From the NCBI GenBank assembly GCA_011375045.1, contig DRNB01000207.1, positions 1 to 6,853 on the forward strand: a stretch of DNA of 6,853 bases, read 5' to 3'. Positions 6,719 to 6,853 of this stretch are shown piece after piece (position 1 is the stretch's first letter; each line of letters begins with the position of its first letter). This DNA is from Aquifex aeolicus (GTDB lineage: Bacteria > Aquificota > Aquificia > Aquificales > Aquificaceae). The position numbers were made by a program, and so were the translations under genes. The notes beneath the pieces are model-generated. The model saw nothing but the letters and a program-made list of their open reading frames with translations, was not told the DNA's origin and ran no database searches.

Positions 6719-6853
6719 GTGCTTACGCACAGATATAGATATAGGGAGTTGTTGTGGCTCTAAGAGTAGATGCGATCCTGGTAGCTTTTTTGCTACTTGA
6801 AGTAGCCTTTTTGCTATCACAAGTAGCTTGACAAACTACTATTGGTGGTGTAT
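6719..6853 (-). promoter_or_regulatory. Putative CRISPR leader (runs past the window edge)
   Basis: This 135-bp stretch has no credible ORF and adjoins the well-conserved end of the array, where a leader is expected if crRNAs are read leftward. Directly at the first leader-side repeat is a small dyad, GTGC-TTAC-GCAC (6719-6730). Next is AGATAT repeated twice (6731-6742), which reads TATATCTATATC-like on the minus strand and could hold a -10 box, though no good -35 is found. Further out is the 21-bp phased dyad array. The far end of the leader is cut by the window. Confidence 0.6.
6781..6843. repeat. Three tandem 21-bp units, each with a GTAGC/GCTAC-type dyad
   Basis: GTAGC occurs at 6781, 6802 and 6823, exactly 21 bp apart. 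Each copy faces an inverted partner: GCTAC at 6792-6796 after T6, GCTAT at 6813-6817 after CT5, and CTAC at 6836-6839 after CTTGACAAA. The 21-bp period is two DNA helical turns, so the dyads and the T-tracts of units 1 and 2 fall on one face. Likely a protein-binding or bending element of the leader. Confidence 0.75.

Noticed and set aside
6087..6763. Several short open frames with repeated SLLFFRAF / NPFFFSGHF / CPEKKKGLQ peptides
   Set aside because: These are translations of the CRISPR repeat in different frames, not proteins.
6781..6817. Leader dyads with T-runs as rho-independent terminators
   Set aside because: The T-runs are in the loops and not after the stems, and stems are only 5 bp, so they do not fit terminators.

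Overview
The window looks like chromosomal DNA of a thermophilic bacterium, most likely from the Aquificota. This rests on the heavy use of AGG/AGA (Arg) and ATA (Ile) codons, charged Lys/Glu-rich proteins, a short CoaX with a variant motif, and a long-repeat CRISPR array. The phylum is an inference; no marker gene settles it.

Left part (1-4815), a compact housekeeping block. The C-terminal end of a GGDEF diguanylate cyclase (1-279) is followed 13 bp later by a complete uvrA (293-3076, nucleotide excision repair). uvrA meets a convergent minus-strand pair head-on: coaX (4815-4132, type III pantothenate kinase) and dnaJ (4135-3077, Hsp40 co-chaperone). coaX and dnaJ overlap by 4 bp (ATGA). The uvrA and dnaJ stop codons abut with no intergenic base (TGATCA, 3074-3079).

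Middle (4816-6075). An AT-rich divergent intergenic region carries tentative promoter elements. A plus-strand gene for an ATPase_2-type (COG1672-like) P-loop ATPase with a C-terminal winged helix follows. Its base composition is visibly less GC-rich than the block to the left, which suggests a more mobile history.

Right part (6086-6853). A CRISPR array of nine 35-bp repeats and eight 37-43-bp spacers begins only 10 bp after the ATPase stop codon. Repeat 3'-end sequence (ATTGCAAC on the minus strand) and decay of the left-hand repeats both indicate minus-strand transcription, with the leader at the right edge. No cas gene is present in the window.

The most unusual signals are in and beside the array. 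Two of the eight spacers contain perfect long hairpins: a 9-bp stem plus T-tract resembling an intrinsic terminator in spacer 2, and a 13-bp stem with a TTTT loop in spacer 6. The putative leader carries three dyad-containing units spaced exactly 21 bp apart (GTAGC at 6781, 6802 and 6823). Together they raise questions about how spacers were acquired, how crRNAs from them could work, and whether a protein binds the leader in a helically phased way.
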